A stretch of DNA of 64,000 nucleotides from Candidatus Acidulodesulfobacterium acidiphilum (GTDB lineage: Bacteria > SZUA-79 > Acidulodesulfobacterales > Acidulodesulfobacteraceae), in assembly GCA_008534395.1 (NCBI GenBank), contig SHMQ01000002.1, forward strand, positions 74,310 to 138,309. Direction: 5' to 3'. Every line of letters begins with the position of its first letter. The stretch's first letter is position 1. The notes beneath the pieces were generated by a model. The model was given only the letters and a program-made list of their open reading frames with translations. It ran no database searches and was not told the DNA's origin. This document shows, piece by piece, positions 42,590-50,512 of the stretch. Both the position numbers and the translations under genes were made by a program.

Positions 42590-43684
42590 TTATTTTTTCG
42601 CTTTCTTTATTGTATATACGATAAACCCAATTCCGCCAGCTAAAATTATAACAACAATTATTATTATAAAAAAAGAAGATTTATTATGGCTTGGGACTAA
42701 AACAAAATCTTTATATTTTTTAAAATCTGTTTTACTTATTGTAAAAACAATATGATTACCTGTAAAAAAATAAGTATTATTTTTTGATTTCCTAAGACCG
42801 TAATAATAATAAATAAAGTTTTTAGCATATGATTTATACGGTTTTTTGTATTTAATTGCCAAATATTCAATAATAGCGACTGATTTATTTTTTTTAGTAA
42901 GCTGCCCTATTGACTGATTTTTTACAAGTGTCATAAATAAATTTTTTTGAATTTTTCTTACTTCATTCACGTGTGTGATAAAAGGGTCATAAATAAAATT
43001 TCTGGATTTGGATATTAAACCCATATATAGAACTGACATTAAATAATTATCAGAACTTGTAATCGGTGTAAATATGTTTAATTTATCGACTACTTTTTTA
43101 TTATTGTGAAAAATAAACATCTGCAATAATTCATCTATTCGGTCATAATTTCCGGCACGATACAACGACAATATTTTTTTTGCGCCCTCTACGACTTGCC
43201 AAATTGCTGGAGCGGCTGGATAGTAGTTTTTACCTATATAATAGGCAAAGTCAAGATTATAATTTATATTTATAGAGTTAGAATTACTAAGGTTTTGAGA
43301 CATATTTTTTGATATATCATAAGCATTCTCTTTTTTCACCGATTTATCACTGCCGACGTTTATACCGGTTATTTCCGGTATGGAAATACCGGTCTTATTA
43401 TCTATTTCGTTAATTAATTTATTAGAAACCGTTTTTGATGAATTTATTGAGTTTATAATTTGTTTATAATTTGAGATTGTAACAGGCAGACCGTCTAAAC
43501 CTGTAATATCTGCAAAAGTTGCGCTGTTAAGACCTATGCCTCCGGTTGGCGATTCCCAATAAATTTTTAAAGCTCCGTCAGAGCCAACACAAGACCCGTT
43601 TGTGCAGCTAATATTCATAGCGTATGATTTTACGCTTAAAAATACGGTTAAAACTAAACTAAAAATTACTAAAATTTTTTTCAT
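42590..43684 (-). CDS. Secreted, C-terminally anchored protein (364 aa)
   Basis: Signal peptide (ILVIFSLVLTVFLSVKSYA), two early cysteines (SCTNGSC), a long mature part, and a C-terminal membrane helix (FFIIIIVVIILAGGIGFIV) followed by basic residues. This is a membrane-anchored surface or periplasmic protein. No family recognised. The 6-base gap to the 43691 gene suggests they are co-translated. Confidence 0.55.
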   Translation of the reverse strand: MKKILVIFSLVLTVFLSVKSYAMNISCTNGSCVGSDGALKIYWESPTGGIGLNSATFADITGLDGLPVTISNYKQIINSINSSKTVSNKLINEIDNKTGISIPEITGINVGSDKSVKKENAYDISKNMSQNLSNSNSININYNLDFAYYIGKNYYPAAPAIWQVVEGAKKILSLYRAGNYDRIDELLQMFIFHNNKKVVDKLNIFTPITSSDNYLMSVLYMGLISKSRNFIYDPFITHVNEVRKIQKNLFMTLVKNQSIGQLTKKNKSVAIIEYLAIKYKKPYKSYAKNFIYYYYGLRKSKNNTYFFTGNHIVFTISKTDFKKYKDFVLVPSHNKSSFFIIIIVVIILAGGIGFIVYTIKKAKK

Positions 43685-43690
43685 GATAAT

Positions 43691-43981
43691 TTATCTTATA
43701 TTATTTAATTTTTTTTTGAGCTCTTTTTGTTGCTCTTTTTTCTTTTTTTCTTCTTTCTTTATATCATTTAATTTTTTTTGATAATTATCGGCTCTTTTTT
43801 GATAATCGTTTCCAGTCATAGCCTTTTTCGAGCCGTAAAAGTTAGCATTGAAATTGTTCCAATCACGGTTAAATTTTGTAGTCTGTATATTCATAGTTTT
43901 ATTAAAGTTCGACTGCTGACCAACTATATAAAGAAAAACTACGAGCATGACGGGTATTAAAAAAAATAGATATTTAAACAT
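43691..43981 (-). CDS. Membrane-anchored small protein (96 aa)
   Basis: N-terminal anchor (LFFLIPVMLVVFLYIVG), the FNRDWNNFNANFYGSKK motif, then a lysine-rich coiled coil. Paralogue of 37820-38098; a remnant third copy is at 42001-42137. Confidence 0.55.
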   Translation of the reverse strand: MFKYLFFLIPVMLVVFLYIVGQQSNFNKTMNIQTTKFNRDWNNFNANFYGSKKAMTGNDYQKRADNYQKKLNDIKKEEKKKKEQQKELKKKLNNIR

Positions 43982-44033
43982 AATATTATTACCTTAATTT
44001 TATTTTTGTTACTTTTTAATCTGCCTATCTAAG

Positions 44034-44486
44034 TTAATTGTTGGCACTTTTTGCAATATCTAATTTTGCGTTGTTATTATCTTTGTTTACGTTGTTGTCG
44101 TTTTTTTTAATAGTTTTTGTATTCACATTATTTTTTTTACCGTAAATCTTTACAGAAACTATTGAAACCTTATTGCCTCTAAATTTAAAAATTACACATC
44201 TACTTTTTACGTTTTTAGTGTGAAAAAATGTTAAATAAGTTGTGTTTGTGGTATATTTTCCGCAATATGACCAATTTCTATAGCCGTTTGAATTATATTT
44301 TCTTGATGGAACTCCATATTTCGCTAAAATATAATTTTTACTTACGCCTTTTATAGATTTAACATTTTTTGATTTTATAAATCCGGCGCTTGACTGTCCT
44401 TTAACGTTATAAAACCCGCAACCGCTTAAACTTAAACCTAAAATTGCTAATATCGAAATTCCTAATAATAATTTTGTTTTTTTCAT
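44034..44486 (-). CDS. Lipoprotein (150 aa)
   Basis: A lipobox LSLSGCGFY after a hydrophobic signal shows it is lipidated. The middle part, with FIKSKNVKSIKGVSKNYILA and YGVPSR, recalls small outer-membrane lipoproteins of the SmpA/BamE size class, but this is only a resemblance. Asn/Lys-rich tail. Confidence 0.65.
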   Translation of the reverse strand: MKKTKLLLGISILAILGLSLSGCGFYNVKGQSSAGFIKSKNVKSIKGVSKNYILAKYGVPSRKYNSNGYRNWSYCGKYTTNTTYLTFFHTKNVKSRCVIFKFRGNKVSIVSVKIYGKKNNVNTKTIKKNDNNVNKDNNNAKLDIAKSANN

Positions 44487-44488
44487 GA

Positions 44489-45289
44489 TTACACCTCTTT
44501 TTTTCTGATAATTAATCTTTTAAATAATTTTTTATTGCCAATTATAGGGCTAATTGCGTCTACTATTTCATACTTTTCTTTGTTATAACATTTTAAAAAA
44601 GTAACAGGAACGCCGATTAAACCATTATAATTATTTGGTATATCTTTAATCTTATCTACATTAATTGCATTATAATTGTCGTATATATAATATGAACAAT
44701 ATTCTTTTCTAACATTCGTTTTATCTACTTTTTTAATATTGTTTAGCCATGCAGTCAAAACTTTAACTTTTGTTAAATCAGGCGTTAAAAAAGTGTTTGG
44801 ATAATTATTACCGAGCCATATTTTGTCATTTTTTATTAAATTAAATATATTTTTATTTGTATAGGACAAAAAAGGAAATATTATTAAAAATTTCTTATTA
44901 TATTTAACCAATAAATCAATATATTCTATAAGTAAAGAAAATGGCGGATTAGTACAAATTATATCAGCCTTATTTAATAAAGCTATACAATCAGGGCTTC
45001 TAAAATCTCCATTTTGCGATAATTTAGATTTAACAATTCCTTTTTTTGTTAATTCTATTTTATAATTTCCGTGTTTATGTGTTATTATTAATTTTTTAAG
45101 TTTTAAATTATTAAAATTTTCTTTAAAATATAACCAAAAATTAGAAAATTCTGAATCGCAATTACAATATACTACTTTATTTTCAAATTGTTCTTTATAA
45201 TAAGGCAGTTCTTTTTCTATGTCGCTTATTTGCGTATAAAATTCATCGTTTTTAACTTTTTTTGCTTTATTTAAATGTTTAGTGTTCAT
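44489..45289 (-). CDS. EcoRI-type adenine-specific DNA methylase
   Basis: 266 aa. Matches the EcoRI_methylase family: KAKKVKNDEFYTQISDIEKEL at the N-terminus, CDSEFSNFW, GDFRSPDC, and the catalytic ICTNPPFSLL (NPPF). No restriction endonuclease adjoins it, so it is an orphan methylase that could protect the element or regulate it. It is shorter than EcoRI methylase (about 325). ATG overlaps the stop of the upstream gene. Confidence 0.8.
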   Translation of the reverse strand: MNTKHLNKAKKVKNDEFYTQISDIEKELPYYKEQFENKVVYCNCDSEFSNFWLYFKENFNNLKLKKLIITHKHGNYKIELTKKGIVKSKLSQNGDFRSPDCIALLNKADIICTNPPFSLLIEYIDLLVKYNKKFLIIFPFLSYTNKNIFNLIKNDKIWLGNNYPNTFLTPDLTKVKVLTAWLNNIKKVDKTNVRKEYCSYYIYDNYNAINVDKIKDIPNNYNGLIGVPVTFLKCYNKEKYEIVDAISPIIGNKKLFKRLIIRKKEV

Positions 45290-45471
45290 TTCTCCTTATC
45301 TTTAAATTTAAAATAACTGCATTTTTCAAAATCTTGATATGATATAGCTTTTTCGCCATACTTGACTTTTTTAAGATAAGCTAAAGCTAAATCAGTTATC
45401 AAAGTATTTTTACATTTCAAACCTACTTTAAGCGTTTCTAAATCACAGCCGCATTTTGGACATTTATTCAT
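45286..45471 (-). CDS. Zinc-ribbon protein (61 aa)
   Basis: CPKCGCDLETLKVGLKCKN at the N-terminus could bind zinc; the rest is charged. Overlaps the methylase start by 4 bases (ATGA), so it is a likely partner or co-regulated protein. Confidence 0.5.
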   Translation of the reverse strand: MNKCPKCGCDLETLKVGLKCKNTLITDLALAYLKKVKYGEKAISYQDFEKCSYFKFKDKEK

Positions 45472-45498
45472 AATTAAACCTGTGTTTAAGCAGAGCGC

Positions 45499-45894
45499 TT
45501 AAAATTTATAACTGAAAAGCGTAACAAATATTGCCATAGCACTTAAACTACCTAAAATAGTGACTGTTGGGCTTATTCCAGAACCGCTGCCTGAAGAAAC
45601 ATTACCATTTGCAGGAACTACGCCTGGTAATCCGACAGGGCTACCGGAGTTTGTATTAACTTTAGAACCATAATTTTGAGGCGGTAAACCCACTACAAAG
45701 CCAGGATTTGAAACATTAGTAGGTGCCCCGTAATTTTGTGCAGGTAAACTGACAGGCAATCCGACAGACGAATTTTGAGCAGGCGCCCCGTAATTTTGAG
45801 CAGGCAAACCTACAGGATTAGCGGCAAAAGCCGATGTGCTTAAAAAAGTCGATAAAGCTAAAGACATTACTAAAAATATAATATTTTTTTTCAT
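45499..45894 (-). CDS. Repeat-containing anchored surface protein (131 aa)
   Basis: Signal peptide ending in AFA, then four imperfect repeats of VGLPAQNYGAP, a Gly/Ser-rich linker and a C-terminal membrane helix. Repeats and anchor suggest a surface or envelope-spacer protein. Unknown family. Confidence 0.6.
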   Translation of the reverse strand: MKKNIIFLVMSLALSTFLSTSAFAANPVGLPAQNYGAPAQNSSVGLPVSLPAQNYGAPTNVSNPGFVVGLPPQNYGSKVNTNSGSPVGLPGVVPANGNVSSGSGSGISPTVTILGSLSAMAIFVTLFSYKF

Positions 45895-46005
45895 TTTAAT
45901 TTACCTATAAAACAAGGATTTTAAAGGATCCTTAACCCGATTTTAAAAAAAATAAAAAGGATTTTAAAAAAACGGATAATCCTTAAACCGTATCACCTTA
46001 TCACC

Positions 46006-46185
46006 TTATTTATCATCTAAATTTAGACTTAGAACTGATTCCAAGACTTTTTTAATATTTTGATAATCCTTTTCCGTTGTTATCAAAAAATGTATCACTA
46101 TATTTTTTGTAATATGAATTTCAAAGAAATTAACCGGAGCGGGATACTTACAAACTTTAATATCAATATCATCTATTTTTTTCAT
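46006..46185 (-). CDS. Hypothetical 59-aa protein
   Basis: ATG at 46185 overlaps the stop of the upstream zinc-ribbon gene (ATGA), preferred to a longer frame. No motif seen. Confidence 0.45.
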   Translation of the reverse strand: MKKIDDIDIKVCKYPAPVNFFEIHITKNIVIHFLITTEKDYQNIKKVLESVLSLNLDDK

Positions 46186-46460
46186 ATTTTTTCTATTTTT
46201 CCGCCACAGAAAGGGCATTCGTCATATTTTTCTTTAAATATTTCATAACAATCTTGACAAAAATAAGCGTTTTGTATATGTATATAATTATTTAATTGTT
46301 GTATGTTTATTTTGTATAATCTCACAGGTATTTTATTTATATTTAATAAAAAATTTTTTAACGGAATTAACGAATTGCCGGAACCGCAATTATCACATCT
46401 GTTTTTATCGGTCAAAATCCCGCAATGCCAACATATTTTTACATTTTCAGTTATTTTCAT
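46182..46460 (-). CDS. Double zinc-ribbon protein (92 aa)
   Basis: Three CxxC-type pairs: CWHCG with CDNCG, then CQDCYE with CPFCGG. Two zinc ribbons are likely, as in small nucleic-acid-binding or scaffold proteins. First gene of the long minus-strand block of element 2. Confidence 0.6.
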   Translation of the reverse strand: MKITENVKICWHCGILTDKNRCDNCGSGNSLIPLKNFLLNINKIPVRLYKINIQQLNNYIHIQNAYFCQDCYEIFKEKYDECPFCGGKIEKI

Positions 46461-47235
46461 AATATTAAGGGGGTGCCGCCCCTGGAATAGGGACGGCTGG
46501 AGAGAAATTGACCTTTCGAAGGTTTTTATAAATTTGTAATAGCAACTATTACCTATATATAGTAAGCAACTTTTTATAAAAATTTTTAGCTTAAAAGCCT
46601 TATAAAATAAGCGTTTAAAAGGTATTAAACTTGACTTTAAAAGCGAAATTTCGCGTTTTTTTAAAACAAAAAAACAAAAAAAAGTAATAATTTATAATTG
46701 CTAGATATTTATTATTTATTGAATAAGGGGGGTCGCTTTTGCTCTCAAAAGCCCCCCCTCACCCCCAGCAAAAAGAGGATGGCATATGAATGCCTATAAC
46801 AATTTGTCCTTCTATTGATAATCTATTTTTAGATGTTATACTATTTTTGCTAGCTAAAAAAGGGGGAGTGCTTAACGGGCTTTTAGTAGGGGCTTCACCT
46901 TTAAAGGTTATTGAAAAATTCTTCCTAGCCCAGACACAAGAAAAAAGAGAGTTTTTTTTGTTGTTAATCGGTTTTTATTAATAAAAAATGTTATAATTGA
47001 CGTTTTACAACAAAAAAACGCCCCAAAATAAAAAAAATGCTTAATTAAATATTTATGAAACTCTGCGTTAGTTTTTAATACGGCGTTTTTTTAGAGCGCT
47101 AGCGATTATTCCGATTTAAAAAAAATAGCAAGCTATTTTTTTTTAATCTACAGTCGCCCCCTTTGAAAAACCAGCAAGCTGCTTTTTCAAAGGGTCTTTT
47201 TTTTCAATGGATTAAATTCCTTGATTTTTTTATTT
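46461..47235. other. Non-coding region with hairpin
   Basis: No credible gene. A hairpin GGGGGG-TC-GCTTTTG / CAAAAGC-CCCCCC lies at about 46729-46758. A 63-aa ORF at 46790-46981 has no ribosome site and is rejected. A TTGACTTTA box occurs at 46631. Confidence 0.4.
46927..46948 (+). repeat. 22-bp inverted repeat, left arm
   Basis: AGCCCAGACACAAGAAAAAAGA is the perfect reverse complement of 48914-48935, 2.0 kb away. The two arms enclose the repeat-rich region. Confidence 0.7.
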
Positions 47236-47390
47236 TAGCGGAGCTCTTGACTTTATAAGGTTTATGCGTAATATAACATTATATAACGAATAATTTAGTG
47301 GAGTTCTTGACTTTATAGGTTTTATGCGTAATATAACATTAAACAACGCAGAAATTAGCGGAACTCTTGACTTTATAGGTTTTTAGCGGA
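47236..47390 (+). repeat. 60-bp tandem repeats with promoter-like boxes
   Basis: Two and a half units with an exact 60-base period, each with AGCGGA-CTC-TTGACTTTATA followed by ATGCGTAATATAACATT. TTGACT and TAATAT are 16 bases apart in units 1 and 2. These could be tandem promoters or binding sites. Confidence 0.7.
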
Positions 47391-47429
47391 AAATCAAAAA
47401 AAATAGCCGTCAATCCTTACGTATTATTG

Positions 47430-47537
47430 ACAAGTCAACGATTTTTCGCAAAATAATAAAAAACGCTATATATATTTTTTTTAACGCCGCAATCCCTTGA
47501 TATTGTTGAGTTTGCCGGTGTTTAGGTTGACTATTTT
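47430..47537 (+). repeat. 107-bp repeat upstream of small gene, copy 2
   Basis: Direct repeat of 24609-24715; followed by the 47625 small gene. Confidence 0.75.
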
Positions 47538-47624
47538 TTTTTGTATATTATAATTACATTATTAATTAAATATAATTATTAAGTTTACTGAATACATTGA
47601 GAGACTTGATAAAAAGGTAATAAA

Positions 47625-47774
47625 ATGAAAAAAAATAAAGGAAAAGTAATAGAAATAAAAAAAAGTGATATGGAAGCCGTTTGGAAAGATTTGACAAAAT
47701 ATTATGAAAAACATAAAAAAGATATAATAGAAACAAAAAAAAGTGAACCACGTTTGAAAATAAGACTAATTTAG
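47625..47774 (+). CDS. Small basic protein (49 aa)
   Basis: ATG behind AAAAGGT. Lysine-rich, with a central DMEAVWKDLTKYYEKHKKD helix. It has a promoter-like repeat upstream and a strong terminator 20 bases downstream, so it is likely a genuine single-gene unit. Unknown family. Confidence 0.5.
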   Translation: MKKNKGKVIEIKKSDMEAVWKDLTKYYEKHKKDIIETKKSEPRLKIRLI

Positions 47775-47793
47775 AGACAAAGTATAATTCTTT

Positions 47794-47819
47794 AAAACCC
47801 GATAATATCGGGTTTTTTT
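47794..47819 (+). terminator. Rho-independent terminator
   Basis: AAAACCCGATA/TATCGGGTTTTTTT directly after the 49-aa gene. Confidence 0.85.
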
Positions 47820-47832
47820 ATACCTTTAAAGA

Positions 47833-48329
47833 TTACTTAAAGTCAAGTCAGTTTATAAAATATTATATTATGCGTAAAATTTATTAATTACGCTTAAAAA
47901 TCTTTAACAAATGTTAAAAAGTGCTTAAAATATAAAAAGTCAAGACGCCCGCCGTGTTATTACGTTTTGTATAGCAATATAATTAATTATAACGCTTTAA
48001 AATTTAAGCGCTTTTCGCGCTAGCGCAATCTTAAAAATTAATTTTATTTAATTTTTCTGTTTAAAGTTAAAAATTGGTGCTATGGATTAATTACTTAAAG
48101 TCAAGAAAAAGGGTGCCATGGATTAATTACTTAAAGTCAAGATTTTTTACTTAAAGTCAAGAAAATAATTACTTAAAGTCAAGAATAATTACTTAAAGTC
48201 AAGAAAAAAAAACAGGGCTTAAACTTAGTGCTGGCGTGAGGTTGCGGGAAATGGCAAAAATTGACTTTATAGTAAAATTAGGGCTCCCCAGGGTGCCATG
48301 GATTTTCGTTTTTTTTACTTAAAGTCAAG
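47833..48329 (+). repeat. TTACTTAAAGTCAAG iteron array
   Basis: Seven identical 15-mers at 47833, 48091, 48127, 48147, 48169, 48189 and 48315. The central ones are 20-22 bases apart, two helical turns. TTGACTTTA boxes in the opposite orientation also occur nearby. A candidate initiator-binding or regulatory array. Confidence 0.7.
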
Positions 48330-48428
48330 AAAAAAAAAATCCAGCTGCCCTAGTGCAGGCGTGAGGTTGCGGGAACAGCTAAAATTGACTTTTTAGTAAA
48401 ATCAGGGCTCCCCAGGGTGCCATGGATT
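48230..48428 (+). repeat. Two ~77-bp direct repeats
   Basis: 48230-48306 and 48352-48428 share GGCGTGAGGTTGCGGGAA, AAAATTGACTTT, AGGGCTCCCCAGGGTGCC and ATGGATTT. The GGGTGCCATGGATT word recurs in both orientations up to 48714. Confidence 0.7.
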
Positions 48429-48750
48429 TTTTGCGACCGCAACGCTTAGATACTATTAACGGAAATGGCAATTTACAAATTACCCAAAAAAATCTATGGC
48501 ACCCATTCAAACCCTTATATAATAAGACATAGAAAGAAAAACGACACGGATTTGAGAAAAAACACAACTCGTTGGAAAAAATTTTTTTTTTGGAGAACTT
48601 TTTTTATTTTTTCGAAAATCTGTGGCACCCCCCTAAGTTTCCTTATTTTTCAAGGGGTTGAGTGGGTGCCATGGATTTAAAAATCCATGGCACCCCAAAA
48701 ATCTATGGCACCCCTTAATTTTCAAAGGGTTTAGCGTAAAATCGATTTTA

Positions 48751-49070
48751 AGCCCCCTAATAAGCGTTTTAAGGCGTTTTGGTTTTAGGTATATGGTTTA
48801 CTACTAAAAATTAATTTAAAGGGCTTTAAAAGGCTATTACGGCGTTTTTTTTAATAACCGTTATAATAATATAATTTTAGTGCTTTGCTTATCGGAACCT
48901 TAAAAAAAGCGTTTCTTTTTTCTTGTGTCTGGGCTTATCGCTCCGTTCGTATAATCAAAAAAGTAAAGCCCATAACGATAGCTTTGCTTAATAGCCTTTT
49001 TAAGCCCCCTAATAGCCCTTTAGAGGCGTTTTGGTTTTAGGTATATGGTTTACTACTAAAAATTAATTTA
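48751..49070 (+). repeat. Two ~70-bp direct repeats
   Basis: AGCCCCCTAATA followed by AGGCGTTTTGGTTTTAGGTA and TATGGTTTACTACTAAAAAT occurs at about 48751-48818 and 49002-49068. No ORF with ribosome site in 47.8-49.25 kb. Confidence 0.65.
48914..48935 (-). repeat. 22-bp inverted repeat, right arm
   Basis: Perfect complement of 46927-46948. Confidence 0.7.
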
Positions 49071-49108
49071 AGCGCTTTTCGCGCTAGCGCAAGCTTAAAG
49101 GGCTTTAA

Positions 49109-49155
49109 GCGCTAGCGAGCCGGCGGGCGCCGTCTCTTGCGCTCGCCACGGCTTA
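49109..49155 (+). repeat. GC-rich dispersed repeat, copy 3
   Basis: GCGCTAGCGAGCCGGCGGGC onward, ending CTCGCCACGGCTTAAA. Same unit as 40964-41031 and, inverted, 24921-24961. Confidence 0.7.
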
Positions 49156-49273
49156 AAGGGCAATTACGAGCGTTTTTTAAAAAATATAACACACTGAATA
49201 AAAACGCTTGACGTTATATATATTTTTGTGATAAAATTAATCAGTAGGTCAATTATTGAGGAGGATTTTTAAA

Positions 49274-50332
49274 ATGAAAATTTACAAAAGAAACACCGGA
49301 GTTTATTATGTGAATACCGGAACGCGCAGAGTTTCATTAAAAACTAAAAACAAAAAAACAGCAGAAGCTATTTTTGAAAAAATGCTGGCGACAGGCGCAG
49401 ATATAAACACAAAAAAAAATAATAATTTTGGTTTTGAAGATTTAATAAATCGATATATGGAATCGGCAAAAACTTTAAAATCTTTTTATAGGTTAAAAAG
49501 TTTTATCAAAACTTTAATGAACTTTTACGGCAAAAATAAAAAAGTCGATTCATTCACGGCTGGAGATATAGAACATTTAAAAAAACATATTCTGACAGAG
49601 AAAGGATTATCTAAAACTTATTTTAATAGACTTTTTGTGATTTTAAAAATTATTATTAAAAAAGGGGAAGATTGGGAACTTGTCGATAAAAACGTTTTGC
49701 CAAAATTAAAAAAAGTCAAGTTGGAAAAAGAAACGGCAAGGATTCGCTTTTTAAGCGAAGACGAAATAATAAAGATTTCAAAAGCTAAAAGTTATAAGGG
49801 ACAACACAAAAACATTATTTTATTGGCACTTTTTACGGGAATGCGTAAAAACGAAATATTATCTTTAAAATGGGGAGATATTGATTTTGAAAATAAAATG
49901 ATTAATATCAGAGCCGAAAATTCGAAAAATGGAATTAACAGATATATACCAATACCGGAACCGATACAAAATATTTTATTAAAAATAAAAGAAACGTCAA
50001 AAAGCGAATATGTTTTTTATAACAAAAAGACTTTAAACCGTCTTTACGATTTTAAAAAACCTTTTAACTATATATTAAGTCAAGCCGATATTAAAGATTT
50101 ACATTTTCACGATTTGAGACACACTTTTGCGTCTTATCTTGTCATGTCGGGGGTTGGAATTGCTGAAGTACAACAATTATTAGGCCATAAAGACATAAAA
50201 ATGACGATGCGTTATTCAAACTTATCACATAAACACTTGAGAAATTCTATAAGTATATTTGATAATAAAGAATTTCAAAGCGAAAAGGAAAAAGTAGAAA
50301 AGATAAAAGAAATATTTATGACGTTATTATAA
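49274..50332 (+). CDS. int: Tyrosine recombinase (element 2 integrase)
   Basis: ATG at 49274 follows GAGGAGG, preferred to TTG at 49256. 352 aa, with a core-binding domain (about 60-155) and catalytic residues in LFTGMRKNEIL, HFHDLRHTFAS and LLGHKDIKMTMRYSNLSH. It ends 74 bases from attR at the tRNA-Thr gene, the usual layout for tRNA-integrating elements. Confidence 0.93.
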   Translation: MKIYKRNTGVYYVNTGTRRVSLKTKNKKTAEAIFEKMLATGADINTKKNNNFGFEDLINRYMESAKTLKSFYRLKSFIKTLMNFYGKNKKVDSFTAGDIEHLKKHILTEKGLSKTYFNRLFVILKIIIKKGEDWELVDKNVLPKLKKVKLEKETARIRFLSEDEIIKISKAKSYKGQHKNIILLALFTGMRKNEILSLKWGDIDFENKMINIRAENSKNGINRYIPIPEPIQNILLKIKETSKSEYVFYNKKTLNRLYDFKKPFNYILSQADIKDLHFHDLRHTFASYLVMSGVGIAEVQQLLGHKDIKMTMRYSNLSHKHLRNSISIFDNKEFQSEKEKVEKIKEIFMTLL

Positions 50333-50338
50333 AAAATT

Positions 50339-50360
50339 TTTAGCACTGTTTTTAGCACAC
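50339..50360. repeat. Integrase arm-type repeats (right end)
   Basis: TTTAGCACTGTTTTTAGCACAC, mirror of the left-end pair at 23144-23165. Confidence 0.55.
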
Positions 50361-50405
50361 TTTAAAAATTTTAAAAAATTAATAACCTTGAAACCCTTAT
50401 AAAAT

Positions 50406-50453
50406 ATGGAGCCGGCGATAGGAATCGAACCTACGACCCGCTGATTACGAATC
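50406..50453. mobile_element. attR of element 2
   Basis: 48-bp direct repeat of attL (22978-23025), inside the intact tRNA-Thr gene. Confidence 0.93.
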
Positions 50454-50481
50454 AGCTGCTCTACCCCTGAGCCACGCCGGC
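50407..50481 (-). tRNA. tRNA-Thr(CGT)
   Basis: Complete cloverleaf: acceptor GCCGGCG/CGCCGGC, anticodon stem GCTGA/TCAGC with loop TTCGTAA, T arm GGTTCGATTCC, CCA encoded. Its 3' half is the attachment site of element 2. Confidence 0.95.
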
Positions 50482-50512
50482 ATTTTGAAGATTTAGATAT
50501 TGTTTTACGAAT

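Noticed and set aside
42590-45894. T4SS core genes among the membrane proteins of element 2
   Set aside because: No VirB4/VirB11-type ATPase, VirB6, VirB8, VirB9 or VirB10 motif was found; only the VirB1-like transglycosylase is recognisable.
46790-46981. 63-aa ORF in the non-coding region of element 2
   Set aside because: No ribosome site, unusual composition and overlap with the 22-bp inverted repeat; treated as chance.
47566-47751. 61-aa minus-strand ORF rich in Phe and Leu
   Set aside because: Shadow of the plus-strand 49-aa gene, which has a ribosome site, promoter-like repeat and terminator.
47833-48329. CRISPR array
   Set aside because: The repeats are 15 bp with short AT-rich intervals, no cas genes and no unique spacers of constant length.
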